62,535 bases of DNA. Source: Mesorhizobium sp. GTDB lineage: Bacteria > Pseudomonadota > Alphaproteobacteria > Rhizobiales > Rhizobiaceae. Made by a program: the position numbers and the translations under genes. The stretch is taken from NCBI GenBank assembly GCA_004020875.1, contig SAPZ01000030.1, positions 1 through 62,535 on the forward strand, given 5' to 3'. Below, in pieces: positions 52,279-61,654 of the stretch; position 1 is the stretch's first letter; each line of letters begins with the position of its first letter. The notes beneath the pieces are model-generated. The model worked only from the letters and a program-made list of their open reading frames with translations. It was not told the DNA's origin and ran no database searches.

Positions 52279-52297
52279 TTGCTGACTGGCAGTTTGG
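52279..52297. repeat. Short intergenic repeat, copy 1
   Basis: ttgctgactggcagtttgg is identical at 18 of 19 bases to a sequence at 62487-62505. Both lie in intergenic DNA. It looks like a dispersed genomic repeat; size and boundaries are unclear. Confidence 0.4.
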
Positions 52298-52358
52298 GGC
52301 CGGAAGCAGACTGTCCGATTTCTCGAAAGGGAGGCGAAAAGCAGTCTTTCCTGGAACG

Positions 52359-53102
52359 TTAATGCTTCAAGATCTGGCTGAGGAACACCTTCGTCCGATC
52401 GTGACGGGGGTTGCCGAAGAACGCGTCGGGCGTGCCCTCCTCGACGATCTGGCCGGCGTCCATGAAGATGACGCGGTCGGCTACTGCCCGGGCAAAGCCC
52501 ATCTCATGCGTCACACACACCATGGTCATGCCGTCCCGGGCGAGCCCGGTCATCGTCTCCAGCACTTCGGAGACCATTTCCGGGTCGAGCGCCGAGGTCG
52601 GCTCGTCGAACAGCATCACGTCAGGTTTCATGCACAGGCTGCGGGCGATCGCCACGCGCTGCTGCTGGCCGCCGGAAAGCTGGACGGGGAACTTGTTGGC
52701 CTGCTCAGGGATGCGGACCCGCTCCAGGAACTTCAGCGCGGTATGGCGCGCCTCGGCCGCCGAAACGCCTTTGACCCACATCGGCCCGGCCATGCAGTTC
52801 ATCAGCACAGTCATATGCGGGAACAGGTTGAAGTGCTGGAAGACCATGCCGACATTGGAGCGCACGGCGGCTACGTTGCTCATCCTGCCATGCAGCGTGA
52901 CACCGTTGACGACGATCTCGCCCTCCTGATGGGCTTCGAGGCGGTTGAAGCAGCGGATCAGCGTCGACTTGCCCGAACCGGACGGCCCGCAGATGACGAT
53001 GCGTTCGCCCTTGTGGACCGTCAGGTTGATACCCTTCAGCGCATGGAACTGGCCGTACCATTTGGAAACGGCTTTGGCCTCAATGATGGCTTGAGCGCTC
53101 AT
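52359..53102 (-). CDS. Polar amino acid ABC transporter, ATPase
   Basis: 247 residues from ATG 53102, whose ATGA overlaps the permease stop. All ABC motifs are present: Walker A GPSGSGKST, Q-loop GMVFQHFNLF, signature LSGGQQQRVAIARS, Walker B VMLFDEPTSALD, switch His in CVTHEMGFA. The GlnQ/HisP type powers uptake of a polar amino acid or related compound with the permease and binding protein upstream in the same operon. Confidence 0.92.
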   Translation of the reverse strand: MSAQAIIEAKAVSKWYGQFHALKGINLTVHKGERIVICGPSGSGKSTLIRCFNRLEAHQEGEIVVNGVTLHGRMSNVAAVRSNVGMVFQHFNLFPHMTVLMNCMAGPMWVKGVSAAEARHTALKFLERVRIPEQANKFPVQLSGGQQQRVAIARSLCMKPDVMLFDEPTSALDPEMVSEVLETMTGLARDGMTMVCVTHEMGFARAVADRVIFMDAGQIVEEGTPDAFFGNPRHDRTKVFLSQILKH

Positions 53103-54073
53103 CGCACCTTGCTCCTGGCATAGTGCCGTTCGATGCGGGACTGGATCAGCTCGAGGCAGATAGACAGCATCCAATAGATGACGGCAGCCGAGATCAGCAT
53201 TTCCATATGCTGGAAGGTCTTCTGGCCGAGCGTGCGCGCCAGGAACATCAGCTCCCACACGCCGATGACGGAGACCAGCGAGGAATCCTTCAGCATCGAG
53301 ATGAACTGATTGCCGGTCGGCGGAATGATGACCGGCAAGGCCTGCGGCAGGATGATGCGCCGCATGGTTAGCGCGAAGCCGAAGCCCATGGAGCGCGACG
53401 CCTCCCACTGCCCGCGATCGATGCTCTGGATGCCGGAGCGGAAGATCTCAGTCATATAGGCGCCGTAGCAGAGCGACAGTGCGAGGATGCCGGCGGGCAC
53501 GGCATTGATGACGAAGCCGAGCTGCGGCAGCCCGAGATAGATCAGATAGACCTGCATCAAGAGCGGCAGGCCGCGGAAGAACGAGGTGTAGAAGCTGGCG
53601 ATGGCATAGGCGAAGCCATTGTTGGAGAGCTTGGCGACCGCGCCTGCCACCGCGATGACCGAGGCAATGACAATGGAAATCGCCGATACATAGAGCGTGG
53701 TGACGACGCCCTGGCTGATCAGGAACGGCAGCTTCTCGCGGATGAACGGCAGGCTGAGGTGGAACGTCTCGAAGAAGGCGATGAAGAGCAGCAGCAGCTC
53801 CAGCCAGACGATGCCGATCTGCAGCTTGAGTGGCGCGAAACCGATCAGCACGACGTTCAGCGTGAAGATCACTGCGATGGAGAAGCCGATGGCAAAGCGG
53901 CCGTAAAGACCACTCGTCGAGGGCTCGCCGATCACCGGACGCATGAGCTCGGCGAAGCCGGTGCCGGACATGTTGAACGCCATGAAGACCAGCAGGACAA
54001 TGCCGAACATGGTCGCCACGAACCAGAGTTTGTGAACGAGGACTTCGGCCTCGACGGTATCCGGGTAGAGCAT
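53099..54073 (-). CDS. Polar amino acid ABC transporter, permease with N-terminal extension
   Basis: 324 residues, about 100 longer than usual HisM/GlnP permeases. The extra N-terminus carries three membrane helices (LWFVATMFGIVLLVFMAFNM; FAIGFSIAVIFTLNVVLIGF; GIVWLELLLLFIAFFETFHL). The canonical part starts at SQGVVTTLYVSAISIVIASV and includes the EAA loop (EASRSMGFGFALTMRRIILP) that docks the ATPase. There is one permease gene only, so it should form a homodimer. It is 55 bp after the binding protein gene and coupled to the ATPase by ATGA. Confidence 0.88.
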   Translation of the reverse strand: MLYPDTVEAEVLVHKLWFVATMFGIVLLVFMAFNMSGTGFAELMRPVIGEPSTSGLYGRFAIGFSIAVIFTLNVVLIGFAPLKLQIGIVWLELLLLFIAFFETFHLSLPFIREKLPFLISQGVVTTLYVSAISIVIASVIAVAGAVAKLSNNGFAYAIASFYTSFFRGLPLLMQVYLIYLGLPQLGFVINAVPAGILALSLCYGAYMTEIFRSGIQSIDRGQWEASRSMGFGFALTMRRIILPQALPVIIPPTGNQFISMLKDSSLVSVIGVWELMFLARTLGQKTFQHMEMLISAAVIYWMLSICLELIQSRIERHYARSKVR

Positions 54074-54127
54074 ATTTGAGCACCGGTGGTTCGGCGGCCC
54101 GCTGATGGCAGGCCGCCTTTGGAGAGA

Positions 54128-54961
54128 TCAGTTCGTTTTCGAATAGTCCTGGCCGTACCATTTTTCCGAGAGCTTGCTCAGCGTGCCGTCCGCCTTCATC
54201 GCCTTCACGGCGTCGGCGATCTTGCCCGACAGTTCCGGATCGCCATGCTCGATGGCGATCGCCAGCGGCTCGTAGAACACCGGCTCGCCCACTTGCTTGA
54301 TCGGATAGCCGGCCTTCACTGCATCGAGGATCGACGGCAGCGACGACACCACGGCGTCCAGGCGCACGCCGTCGCCGAGGCGAAGGTCGTCGAAAGCGGT
54401 GGTCGAATTCTCGTAGGAGTGGACTTCCTTCGGATTGAGCTTGTACTCGAAGGCCGGCGCCCCGGCAGCGTCGAGCGTCAGATCCTTCTTGGCATAGGCT
54501 TCGAAGGTTGAGGTGCTGGTGGCCCCGACCACCTTGCCGTCGAGATCGGCCAAAGTCTTTGCCTTGCTGTCCTTATGCACGGCGACCGCCGCCGGCGTGT
54601 AGTAGTACACCGCCGGGAAATCGAAGATCTCGGCGCGCTTCTTGGTCGGCGTCATCGAGCCGACATGCATGTCCCAGCGGCCCGCCCAGTTGCCGGCGGT
54701 GATGATGTCCCAGCCAGGCGTGACGAACTCGACCTTGACGCCGAGGTGCTTGCCGATCGCCTTGGCGACGTCGACGTCGAAACCGTCGAGCTCGTTGTTG
54801 GCGTTCATGAAGGACTGCGGCGCCCAATTGGCGTCCGTCGCAACCTTGAGCGTGCCGGCCGAAGTCACGCGGTCGAGCACCGCGCCGGCGTGAGCAGGAT
54901 AGGCGCCAAGCGTAAGCGCGAGTGCCGCCATCGTCAGCTGTCGTCTGTTCCAGAATGTCAT
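54128..54961 (-). CDS. Polar amino acid ABC transporter, binding protein
   Basis: 277 residues. Signal peptide ending AHA (residue about 25), then a SBP_bac_3 fold: LKVATDANWAPQSFMNANNE, LDGFDVDVAKAIGKHLGVKV, RWDMHVGSMTPTKKRAEIFD, GKVVGATSTSTFEAY. The ligand-contacting Asp of amino-group recognition is present (DGFDVDV), but the usual Arg that holds the carboxylate (SMTxTxxR) is retained only as KKRAE. It delivers a polar amino acid or amine to the permease. The nearby Rut-like operon suggests the ligand is its substrate (inference). Confidence 0.88.
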   Translation of the reverse strand: MTFWNRRQLTMAALALTLGAYPAHAGAVLDRVTSAGTLKVATDANWAPQSFMNANNELDGFDVDVAKAIGKHLGVKVEFVTPGWDIITAGNWAGRWDMHVGSMTPTKKRAEIFDFPAVYYYTPAAVAVHKDSKAKTLADLDGKVVGATSTSTFEAYAKKDLTLDAAGAPAFEYKLNPKEVHSYENSTTAFDDLRLGDGVRLDAVVSSLPSILDAVKAGYPIKQVGEPVFYEPLAIAIEHGDPELSGKIADAVKAMKADGTLSKLSEKWYGQDYSKTN

Positions 54962-55226
54962 TTCGTGTGTTCCCTTGTTGTTTGTTCAGTCCCATGCGCT
55001 CATGGCCGTTCAGCCGGTCATGATCTCGCAATCCCTTGCCGACGAGGTCGGCATCCTCCGGACGGCTCGCGGATTTGGCGACGCCCGGGCCGGTCCGGTC
55101 TTCCGCTGCCGCGGAGGATGTTTGCCTCCGCCATTCCCTCGCTCACGGGGAAGGCTCCGGCTTGTTGCCGGCGAGGTACCGCCCCAGGCTTTGAGCAAAA
55201 CACCCTCACCTGCTCGGCGAAGACTA

Positions 55227-56054
55227 CTATCCATGTGCGACGGCTCCTCTCACGCGACCGGCGCCGAGCAGGAAGCCGGCCATCGTTTCAGCGACAAGCG
55301 ACGGCGCTTCGATCAGGATCGAGTGGCGAAGCCCCGGCAGGATGGCGAGCTCGGAGCCCTGCACCTGCTCGTGCATCAGCCGCGCCATGCGCGGGCTGGA
55401 TCCCTGGTCGTTCTCGCCGGTCACGATCAGCGTCGGACAGGTGATGCGGTCGAGGATGCCGCCGAAATCGGTTTCGGCGAGAACCCGGTAGGCGGCGGCG
55501 TAGCAGTCGCGGTCGTTCTCGGCGTCGCGCCGGCGCAGATCCGCGATGATCCCGGGGTTGCTGTCCTGAAAATCCTCCGTCAGCCAACGCGACAGCGAGG
55601 CGGCGTGGTGCGCCGAGGCGTCGCTCGCCATCAGCGCCGCCAGGCGGCCGCGCACCGCATGCCGCTCCTCCGGCGTGCGGCCGGCGACGGTAGACAGCAG
55701 CACCAGTTTCCGCAGCCGCTCGGCATGCGTCAGCGCCAGACGCTGCGCGATCAGACCGCCCAGCGAAAACCCGGCCAGATGGAAGGTGGAAAACCCCAGA
55801 TGGTCGGCCAGCGCCAGTGTCTCGCCGACGAAATCGTCGATCTCGTAGCGGCCTTTGACCCGGCTGGAGCGGCCATGGCCGCGCAGGTCGAAGGTGAGGA
55901 CCGCGAAGCAATCCTTCAGCCGCCCGGCCACGCCGTTCCAGGCTTCGAGATAGGAGCCTACGCCATGGATGCAGACCAGCGGCACGCCGCCTTCGCCCTC
56001 GAGGCGCCAGTTGAGCAGCACGCCTTCGACATCGAGTTGGCCGGAGCGCGCCAT
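55227..56054 (-). CDS. Alpha/beta hydrolase (RutD/enol-lactonase-like)
   Basis: 275 residues from ATG 56054. Oxyanion HG in CIHGVGSYLEAWNG, nucleophile Ser in LAGFSLGGLIAQ, acid Asp near VTGENDQGS and base His in LPGLRHSILIEAP make a complete catalytic triad. It is closest in layout to RutD and 3-oxoadipate enol-lactonase. It starts 2 bp after the stop of the luciferase-like monooxygenase gene, so it acts in the same pathway, probably hydrolysing the ring-opened or carbamoyl/amide product. It is the last gene of the operon. Confidence 0.85.
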   Translation of the reverse strand: MARSGQLDVEGVLLNWRLEGEGGVPLVCIHGVGSYLEAWNGVAGRLKDCFAVLTFDLRGHGRSSRVKGRYEIDDFVGETLALADHLGFSTFHLAGFSLGGLIAQRLALTHAERLRKLVLLSTVAGRTPEERHAVRGRLAALMASDASAHHAASLSRWLTEDFQDSNPGIIADLRRRDAENDRDCYAAAYRVLAETDFGGILDRITCPTLIVTGENDQGSSPRMARLMHEQVQGSELAILPGLRHSILIEAPSLVAETMAGFLLGAGRVRGAVAHG

Positions 56055-56056
56055 GG

Positions 56057-57133
56057 TCACGCCCTCGCCGCCTGGCGCACTCTGTCGCGCTCGCGCGCGG
56101 CAAAGACCGGCATCACCTCGTCGACCCAAAGCTTGATCGTCTTTTTCTGCAGCCCGAACGGCAGGTTGAACGTCAGCCCGAGGCAGTATTGGTCGACGCC
56201 CGCCGCCTCGTAGTCGAGCAGCTTCTTGATCACCTCGTCCGGCGTGCCGAACATCAGGTTGCTGCGGATGTTTTCGGGATTGTAGTTGTCCTTGCCCTTG
56301 ACGCTCTCATAGGGCACCGCTTCCGGAAAACCGTTTCGCACCGTGCCGATATTCTGGAACAGGTTCTCAAAGGCGCGGCCGTAATCGATGGCATGGCCGA
56401 CCGCGACCTCCCAGTCTTGCTCCCGCTCGTAGACGCAGGTGCGCCGCTGCATCATCAGGCGAGGCCGCGGCACTTCCGGGTGATCGGCGACGGCCTTGCG
56501 GAATTTCTCGCCAAGGACGGCCACTTCGGCCGGCGGCGCCGACAAGGGCGTGGACAGGATCGAGGCGCCGATGCCGACCGCCCAGTCGAACGTGCCCGGG
56601 TCGCGCGCGGCGACCCAGATCGGCGGATGCGGTCTCTGCAGCGGCTTCGGCACGCCGGCGGCCAAAGGAAACTTCCAGTAGTGCCCCTCATGGGCATAGT
56701 CCTCGGCCCACAGTCGCTTCACGGCCGGCACCAGTTCCTTCAGATAAGCGACGCCTTCCTGCTGCGGCATGCCGCCGGCCATGCGGTCGAATTCGTACTG
56801 GTAGGAGCCGCGCGCGATGCCGAATTCCAGTCGCCCGCCGGTCAGGTGGTCGCAAAGCGCCGCCTCCCCCGCCAGCCGGATCGGACTCCAGTAGGGCGCG
56901 ACCAGCGTCGAGGTGCCGAGCCTTATCTGCTCGGTGTGCTGCGCAAGCCAGGTCAGCGTCATCAGCGGGTTGGGCGAGATCGTGCATTCGATGGTGTGGT
57001 GCTCCGCCGTCCACAGCGTCTCGAAGCCGCCCTCGTCGGCCATACGCGCAAGCTCGAGCAGATTGCTCTTCACCCTTGCCATCGGAATGTCGGGCGAGAA
57101 GCGCTCCATGGTCAGCGATACGGCGAATTTCAT
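56057..57133 (-). CDS. Luciferase-like flavin-dependent monooxygenase (RutA-like)
   Basis: 358 residues of the bacterial luciferase TIM-barrel type: FAVSLTMERFSPDIPMAR, LWTAEHHTIECTISPNPLMT, RLGTSTLVAPYWSPIRLAGE, GRLEFGIARGSYQYEFDRMA, GTPDEVIKKLLDYEAAGVDQ. It needs reduced FMN, supplied by the flavin reductase encoded in the same operon. By analogy with RutA, which opens uracil, it may insert oxygen into a cyclic or amide substrate. Order in transcription: flavin reductase, aldehyde dehydrogenase, this gene, hydrolase. Confidence 0.88.
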   Translation of the reverse strand: MKFAVSLTMERFSPDIPMARVKSNLLELARMADEGGFETLWTAEHHTIECTISPNPLMTLTWLAQHTEQIRLGTSTLVAPYWSPIRLAGEAALCDHLTGGRLEFGIARGSYQYEFDRMAGGMPQQEGVAYLKELVPAVKRLWAEDYAHEGHYWKFPLAAGVPKPLQRPHPPIWVAARDPGTFDWAVGIGASILSTPLSAPPAEVAVLGEKFRKAVADHPEVPRPRLMMQRRTCVYEREQDWEVAVGHAIDYGRAFENLFQNIGTVRNGFPEAVPYESVKGKDNYNPENIRSNLMFGTPDEVIKKLLDYEAAGVDQYCLGLTFNLPFGLQKKTIKLWVDEVMPVFAARERDRVRQAARA

Positions 57134-57166
57134 GTCGGTCTCCCGGTCGTTGCGTCGGGTTCTTGG

Positions 57167-58705
57167 TCAGCGAAGGCGGATGACGAATGGGTCCTGCATG
57201 GCGCCCGAATAGTCGATGACGACGTTCTTCAGTCGCGAGAACTCCTCCATGGCGTCGAAGCCGCCGCGCCGCCCGTAGCCGCTCTCCTTGAAACCGCCAT
57301 TGGCGGACATGAAGGAGGAGGCGCGATAGGTGTTGATCCAGACCGTGCCGGCCTCGACATTCCGGGCGAAGCGCAGCGCGCGGTTGATGTCGCGTGTCCA
57401 GATGCCGGAGGCGAGCCCGTAGCGCGTGTCGTTGGCGAGCCGGATCATCTCGTCTTCCGACGAGAACGGAATGACGCCAACGACGGGACCGAACAGCTCC
57501 TCCTGCATGAACTCCATGCCGTTGTCGGCATCGGTCATCACAGTCGGCTCGAAATACCAGCCGCCGGCGAGCTCATCCGCCTGCGGACGCTTGCCGCCGG
57601 CCGCAATGCGCGCGCCCTGGCGCACGCCGGAGGCGACATAGGACTCGACCTTGGCAAGCTGCGCCGACAGTGCGAGCGGACCGATGTCGGTGTCCTCCAG
57701 CATCGGCACCCCAACCCGTACACGCCCGGTACGCTCGACCAGCGCCTCGACGAAACGGTCATAAACGCTCGCCTCGACGAAGCAGCGCGAGCCGGCGACG
57801 CAGGTCTGGCCTGCGGCCGCGAAGACACCGGAGACGACGCCGTTCACGGCGTGCTCGATATCGACATCGCCGAAGACGACGTGAGGGGATTTGCCGCCGA
57901 GTTCCATCGAGCAGGGGATGAGGTTCTGCGCCGCATTGGCGGCTATGCGGCGTCCGGTTCCGGTCGAGCCGGTGAAGACGAGTTTGGCGATACCTGGATG
58001 CCGGGTCAGCGCGTCGCCGGCCACGGCGCCCGTGCCGGTCACGACGTTGACGACGCCGGCGGGAAAGCCAGCCTCCATGATCAATTCGGCCAGGGCGAGC
58101 GTCGACGCCGAAGCATGCTCCGACGGCTTGACCACGACTGTGTTGCCGAGAGCAAGGCACGGCGCCAGCGTGCCGGTAAGCAGCATCAGCGGCGAGTTCC
58201 ACGGCGTGATCATGCCGACGACGCCGATCGGTTCGCGCAGGTTGAAGTTCAGCATGTCGAGCTTGTTGACGGGGATGGTGTCGCCGAGCAGCTTGTCGGC
58301 CATGCCGGCGAAATAGGTGTAGCTGTCGGGCATGGCGCGCATCTGCGCCCGCATTTCCTTGAGCAGCTTGCCGTTGTCGCGCGTCTCGATCAGCGCCAGC
58401 TCGTCAGCGTTTTCCAGCACCAGCTCGGCCAGCCGACGCACCAGCTTGCCGCGATCGGTCTGGGTCATGCGCCGCCAGGCTGGATTGATGAAAGCAGAAC
58501 GCGCGGCCGCGACAGCTGCGCCGACATCCTCGGCGCCGGCCTCGGCGAACTGGTACCACGGCCTGCCGGTGGTCGGGTCGAAACTATCGATATACTGCCC
58601 GCTCCTCGGCGCCACGAACGCGCCGTTGATGAACAGGTCCTGGCGCGAGCCTTCGAGCGATGCGACCGTCGTTTTCATGCTGTCTGTCCTGCGTGGATCG
58701 TTCAT
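57167..58705 (-). CDS. Aldehyde dehydrogenase
   Basis: 512 residues from ATG 58705 (ATGA overlap with the flavin reductase); ATG 58678 with AGGA upstream is an alternative. Catalytic Glu in MELGGKSPHVVFGD, nucleophile Cys in GQTCVAGSRC, NAD-binding VFTGSTGTGRRIAAN, and PWNSPLMLLTGTLAPCLALG are intact. It is of the 5-carboxy/4-hydroxymuconate semialdehyde or betaine aldehyde group. It should oxidise an aldehyde produced after ring opening by the monooxygenase, to the acid. Confidence 0.92.
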   Translation of the reverse strand: MNDPRRTDSMKTTVASLEGSRQDLFINGAFVAPRSGQYIDSFDPTTGRPWYQFAEAGAEDVGAAVAAARSAFINPAWRRMTQTDRGKLVRRLAELVLENADELALIETRDNGKLLKEMRAQMRAMPDSYTYFAGMADKLLGDTIPVNKLDMLNFNLREPIGVVGMITPWNSPLMLLTGTLAPCLALGNTVVVKPSEHASASTLALAELIMEAGFPAGVVNVVTGTGAVAGDALTRHPGIAKLVFTGSTGTGRRIAANAAQNLIPCSMELGGKSPHVVFGDVDIEHAVNGVVSGVFAAAGQTCVAGSRCFVEASVYDRFVEALVERTGRVRVGVPMLEDTDIGPLALSAQLAKVESYVASGVRQGARIAAGGKRPQADELAGGWYFEPTVMTDADNGMEFMQEELFGPVVGVIPFSSEDEMIRLANDTRYGLASGIWTRDINRALRFARNVEAGTVWINTYRASSFMSANGGFKESGYGRRGGFDAMEEFSRLKNVVIDYSGAMQDPFVIRLR

Positions 58706-59679
58706 TTGGACGCGGCCTGCGTCCAGGATTGCGACTGGCCGTCGATCATGGCGACGCGGCCGCCGTCACCGGTGTCCATGTAGATGCCGAAGCGCTTGTC
58801 CTGCCGCTCGCGCGCATAGCGGCGCAGCATGGCGCGCAGTTCGTGCGTGGCGATCTGCTCATAGGGCAGCGCGTCGACGGCAAAGAAGGCATGGCCGTCC
58901 GGCAGCGTGGCTTGCGTGCCCTCGCGGCTGAGCTCGGCGCGGTAGATCAGATAGCCGGGGTCGCTGTCGGCGACGTCGAACACCGAATAGAGGAATGTGT
59001 TTTCGGGAACGAGGCTTAGTGCCTCGCCGCCATCCAGCACCAGCCTGCTGTCCGCCTTGCGGCGCCGCGCCGTGGGCAGCACGAAACCGCCCTTGCCGTC
59101 GCCGCGCAGGAGGATGCAGTCGCCCGCTTCGACCAAATAGCCGATAATCATGTCCTGCGAGGCGAGCCAACCGGCCGGCAGCGGATCCTTCACGCTGGCG
59201 TAGCGGCCGCGGCAAAAGCCGAGCGGCGCCGACGGGCTGGTCCCGAAGGCTTGCACCTGACCGATCAGGATGATGTGGTCGCCGGCCTCGACGCGGTTGT
59301 GGACGGTGCAGTCGAACCAGGTCAGGCTGTCGGTGAGGACCGGTGCACCGGTATGGGCGCGGTCATGGTTCACCGACTGGAACTTGTCCGCCGCCTTCGA
59401 GGCGAACACCGACGATACATCGACCTGCCCCTCATGGAGGAAATTGACCGCGAAGGACTGCGCCTCGTTGAAGGCCGGAAAGCTCGCCGCCGACTTGCCG
59501 ACGCAGACCAGGAGCAGCGGCGGATCGAGCGAGACGGAGGTGAAGGAATTGGCGGTCATGCCGCGCGCATTGCCGTCGCCGTCGCGCGTGGTGATGACGG
59601 TGACGCCGGTGAGGAAGGTGCCGAAGGCACGACGCAAGGCGATCGGGTCGATCGTCCTTTGTGCCATCGCATCCGCCAT
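58702..59679 (-). CDS. Flavin reductase with additional C-terminal domain
   Basis: 325 residues from ATG 59679 (GGAGG 7 nt upstream). Residues 1-165 are the flavin reductase-like split barrel of HpaC/RutF (FGTFLTGVTVITTRDGDGNA, RGMTANSFTSVSLDPPLLLV, SFAVNFLHEGQ, GDHIILIGQV). Residues about 170-325 are an extra domain, twice the usual length (LPAGWLASQDMIIGYLVEAG, GGFVLPTARRRK, NTFLYSVFDVADSDPGYLIY), with a faint NUDIX-like look but no intact NUDIX box. It supplies FMNH2 to the monooxygenase. First gene of its operon, with a promoter module shared with the DUF1185 gene. Confidence 0.85.
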   Translation of the reverse strand: MADAMAQRTIDPIALRRAFGTFLTGVTVITTRDGDGNARGMTANSFTSVSLDPPLLLVCVGKSAASFPAFNEAQSFAVNFLHEGQVDVSSVFASKAADKFQSVNHDRAHTGAPVLTDSLTWFDCTVHNRVEAGDHIILIGQVQAFGTSPSAPLGFCRGRYASVKDPLPAGWLASQDMIIGYLVEAGDCILLRGDGKGGFVLPTARRRKADSRLVLDGGEALSLVPENTFLYSVFDVADSDPGYLIYRAELSREGTQATLPDGHAFFAVDALPYEQIATHELRAMLRRYARERQDKRFGIYMDTGDGGRVAMIDGQSQSWTQAASK

Positions 59680-59707
59680 TGTCTTCCTCCACATCGTTGG
59701 AAGGAAG

Positions 59708-59750
59708 CTAGGCAGGAGCCGGCGCCCCTTCTTCCTCCGATCTGTAGGAA
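59708..59750 (-). promoter_or_regulatory. Promoter/operator of the flavin reductase operon
   Basis: On the minus strand TTCCTACAGATCGGAGGAA (59732-59750), an imperfect palindrome, is followed after 16 nt by CTGCCTAG (59708-59715). The same TTCCTAC-N4-CGGAGGAA, 16-nt spacer and CTGNCTAG occur before the DUF1185 gene. Distance to the start codon is 53 nt against 55 nt. It likely binds the local PucR-type regulator, overlapping or next to -35. Confidence 0.65.
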
Positions 59751-59854
59751 AAGTTCACGACGCGCTGCTGCCGACCCGAGCAAGCGGAAGCGCGGCGTGC
59801 CCGTGCCTGACACGGGATCTGACATGGCGGCAGCAATGTTGGGATGGAGCAGTT

Positions 59855-61654
59855 CTAGGGGACGGCCGGCACGCGGCTGTCGATAATGCCGCTGAGGCGA
59901 ATCGCCAGCTCGACCGCGAAGCGCTGTTCGGGTGTGTCGAGCTTGATGCCGAACAATTCCTCCATGCGCGACAGACGGTAGCGCAAGGTGGTGACGTGCA
60001 GTCCGATGGCGTCGGCGCAGGCCTGGCTGCGGCAGCCTTCGCGCACATACGCAAACAGCGTATCCAGATAGGGCGTACCGTGCTCGCGATCATGCGCGAT
60101 CAGCGCGCCGACGCTTCGGTCGACGAAGTTGCGCACGTCGGGCACGTCGGCGGCGGCGACCAGCATCGGCAGCGGACCGAAATCCTGGCCGGCGAAGACA
60201 CCGGTGCGCCCGAAGGAGCGGCCGATGCGAATCATACGGCGGCAGCGTTCCCATGCGGTCGGGTAATCGGCCAGCGCGGCGCACGTCTCGGAAACCAGCA
60301 CCGCCGGCTCGCGCTCGAAATAGCGGCCAAGCTCTGCGGCGATTTTGTTCGGCAGCTTACCCAGGCGCAGGCCATCCTGCGCCGCATCGTCCGCGACGAG
60401 ACAGACAAGGCCGCCTTCGACGGCGATGACAGTGCCCCCCAGGCCAGCCTGTTCCAGTAGCCGGACCAATGCATGATGGGGATCGGCAAGACCTCCGCCG
60501 CGGTCCTTGGCCTCGTCGGCGTAGTCGACGACGATCAGTCTATGCGGCGTCGTCAGGTTGACCCCCAAACGACGGGCGCGATTGACGATATCGGCCTCCT
60601 CGCGCCAGCGGCGCTCGACGACTTCCAGGAAGAGCTCGGTCAGCGATCTGGTCTCGAAGCGGAAGCGGACGAAGCTGCGCATCATCTGTACGCTGAGCGC
60701 GAATTTGGCGCTGTCGAGCAGCATCTGGTCGAGCTGTCCAGATTGCAGCGGCGTCGGAAAAATCATCAGCGCGCCAACCACTTCGTCGTCGATGGTCATC
60801 GGCTCGATGCGCACCGAAAGCTTCAGCCGGTGCTTGCCGTCGTCGACGAACAGCGTCTCGTTCTGGCGCGCCTCCGAGGCGCCGCGCGCGACCTTGACGA
60901 TCTGCCGGTTGAGCGCGCCGCCGACGGCCTGTTGCCAGGCCGCGGCGTCGAAATGCGCTTCGCTCGGCGAGCGGCCGGCGACGACCAGATTGGCATGGAA
61001 ATCGATGACCACGACCGGATTGGGCAGCAGGTCGCCGACCTTGTCGGCGAGCGCGGCCACCGATCCTTCCGACAGGGCCTGCTGAAGAAGCGAGGTGTGT
61101 GCAGCCAGGGCACGCTGCAGGCGCTCGCCGGCCTGCTTTTCCTGGCGCAGGTGGTGCTGCTTCTCCACCGCGATCTCGCCCAGATGCACGATCATGCCGA
61201 TGAAGGCGATATCCTCCGCGCTCACTTCGGTGATCTCGCGCGAGACCACGGTCAGCACCATCGGCCGGCCGTCCTCGTCAACGCAGTTCATCGGCATGAC
61301 GAGCACGCTGCGGTAGTCGCGCTCGAACGCCTCGCGGCGATAGCCCGGAAACTCCTCGGACACCCGCGCGTCCCTGATATAGACAGGCTCGTTGCGGTTG
61401 AGCGCCACGATCGAGGGACTGGTCGCGAGTTCCCAGCGGTCTGGCAAGGTGCGCTGGATGAGCGTCGGGTCATGCCGCACGATGACATAGGCGTGGCCAT
61501 GCGGCGCATCGATGCTCATGATCGAGCCCAGCGTCCATTTGGCATGGCGGCAGGCTGCCAGCACGAGATCGCGCAGCACCGACTGGAGATCGCCACCCGA
61601 ATTGATGAGGCTGGCGGCGTCCCGCAAAGAGAGAATTTGCGACTGGTGGTCCAC
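59855..61654 (-). CDS. PucR-type transcription regulator with GAF-like sensor
   Basis: 599 residues. About 1-180 look like a GAF domain (LINSGGDLQSVLRDLVLAAC, EPVYIRDARVSEEFPGY, YRSVLVMPMNCVDEDGRPMV). A PAS-like middle follows (NPVVVIDFHANLVVAGRSPS). The C-terminus is the PucR/CdaR output HTH: REGCRSQACADAIGLHVTTL, RYRLSRMEELFGIKLDTPEQ. PucR-type proteins activate catabolic genes for purines and other nitrogen compounds. The gene lies between the flavin reductase operon and the DUF1185 gene, whose promoters share a motif, so it is the probable regulator of both. Confidence 0.85.
   Translation of the reverse strand: MDHQSQILSLRDAASLINSGGDLQSVLRDLVLAACRHAKWTLGSIMSIDAPHGHAYVIVRHDPTLIQRTLPDRWELATSPSIVALNRNEPVYIRDARVSEEFPGYRREAFERDYRSVLVMPMNCVDEDGRPMVLTVVSREITEVSAEDIAFIGMIVHLGEIAVEKQHHLRQEKQAGERLQRALAAHTSLLQQALSEGSVAALADKVGDLLPNPVVVIDFHANLVVAGRSPSEAHFDAAAWQQAVGGALNRQIVKVARGASEARQNETLFVDDGKHRLKLSVRIEPMTIDDEVVGALMIFPTPLQSGQLDQMLLDSAKFALSVQMMRSFVRFRFETRSLTELFLEVVERRWREEADIVNRARRLGVNLTTPHRLIVVDYADEAKDRGGGLADPHHALVRLLEQAGLGGTVIAVEGGLVCLVADDAAQDGLRLGKLPNKIAAELGRYFEREPAVLVSETCAALADYPTAWERCRRMIRIGRSFGRTGVFAGQDFGPLPMLVAAADVPDVRNFVDRSVGALIAHDREHGTPYLDTLFAYVREGCRSQACADAIGLHVTTLRYRLSRMEELFGIKLDTPEQRFAVELAIRLSGIIDSRVPAVP

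Noticed and set aside
55099..55117. Partial match to the TTCCTAC-N4-CGGAGGAA operator upstream of the ABC transporter operon
   Set aside because: Only the CGGAGGA half and TTCC match, the orientation is opposite to the transporter genes, and CTGNCTAG is missing.
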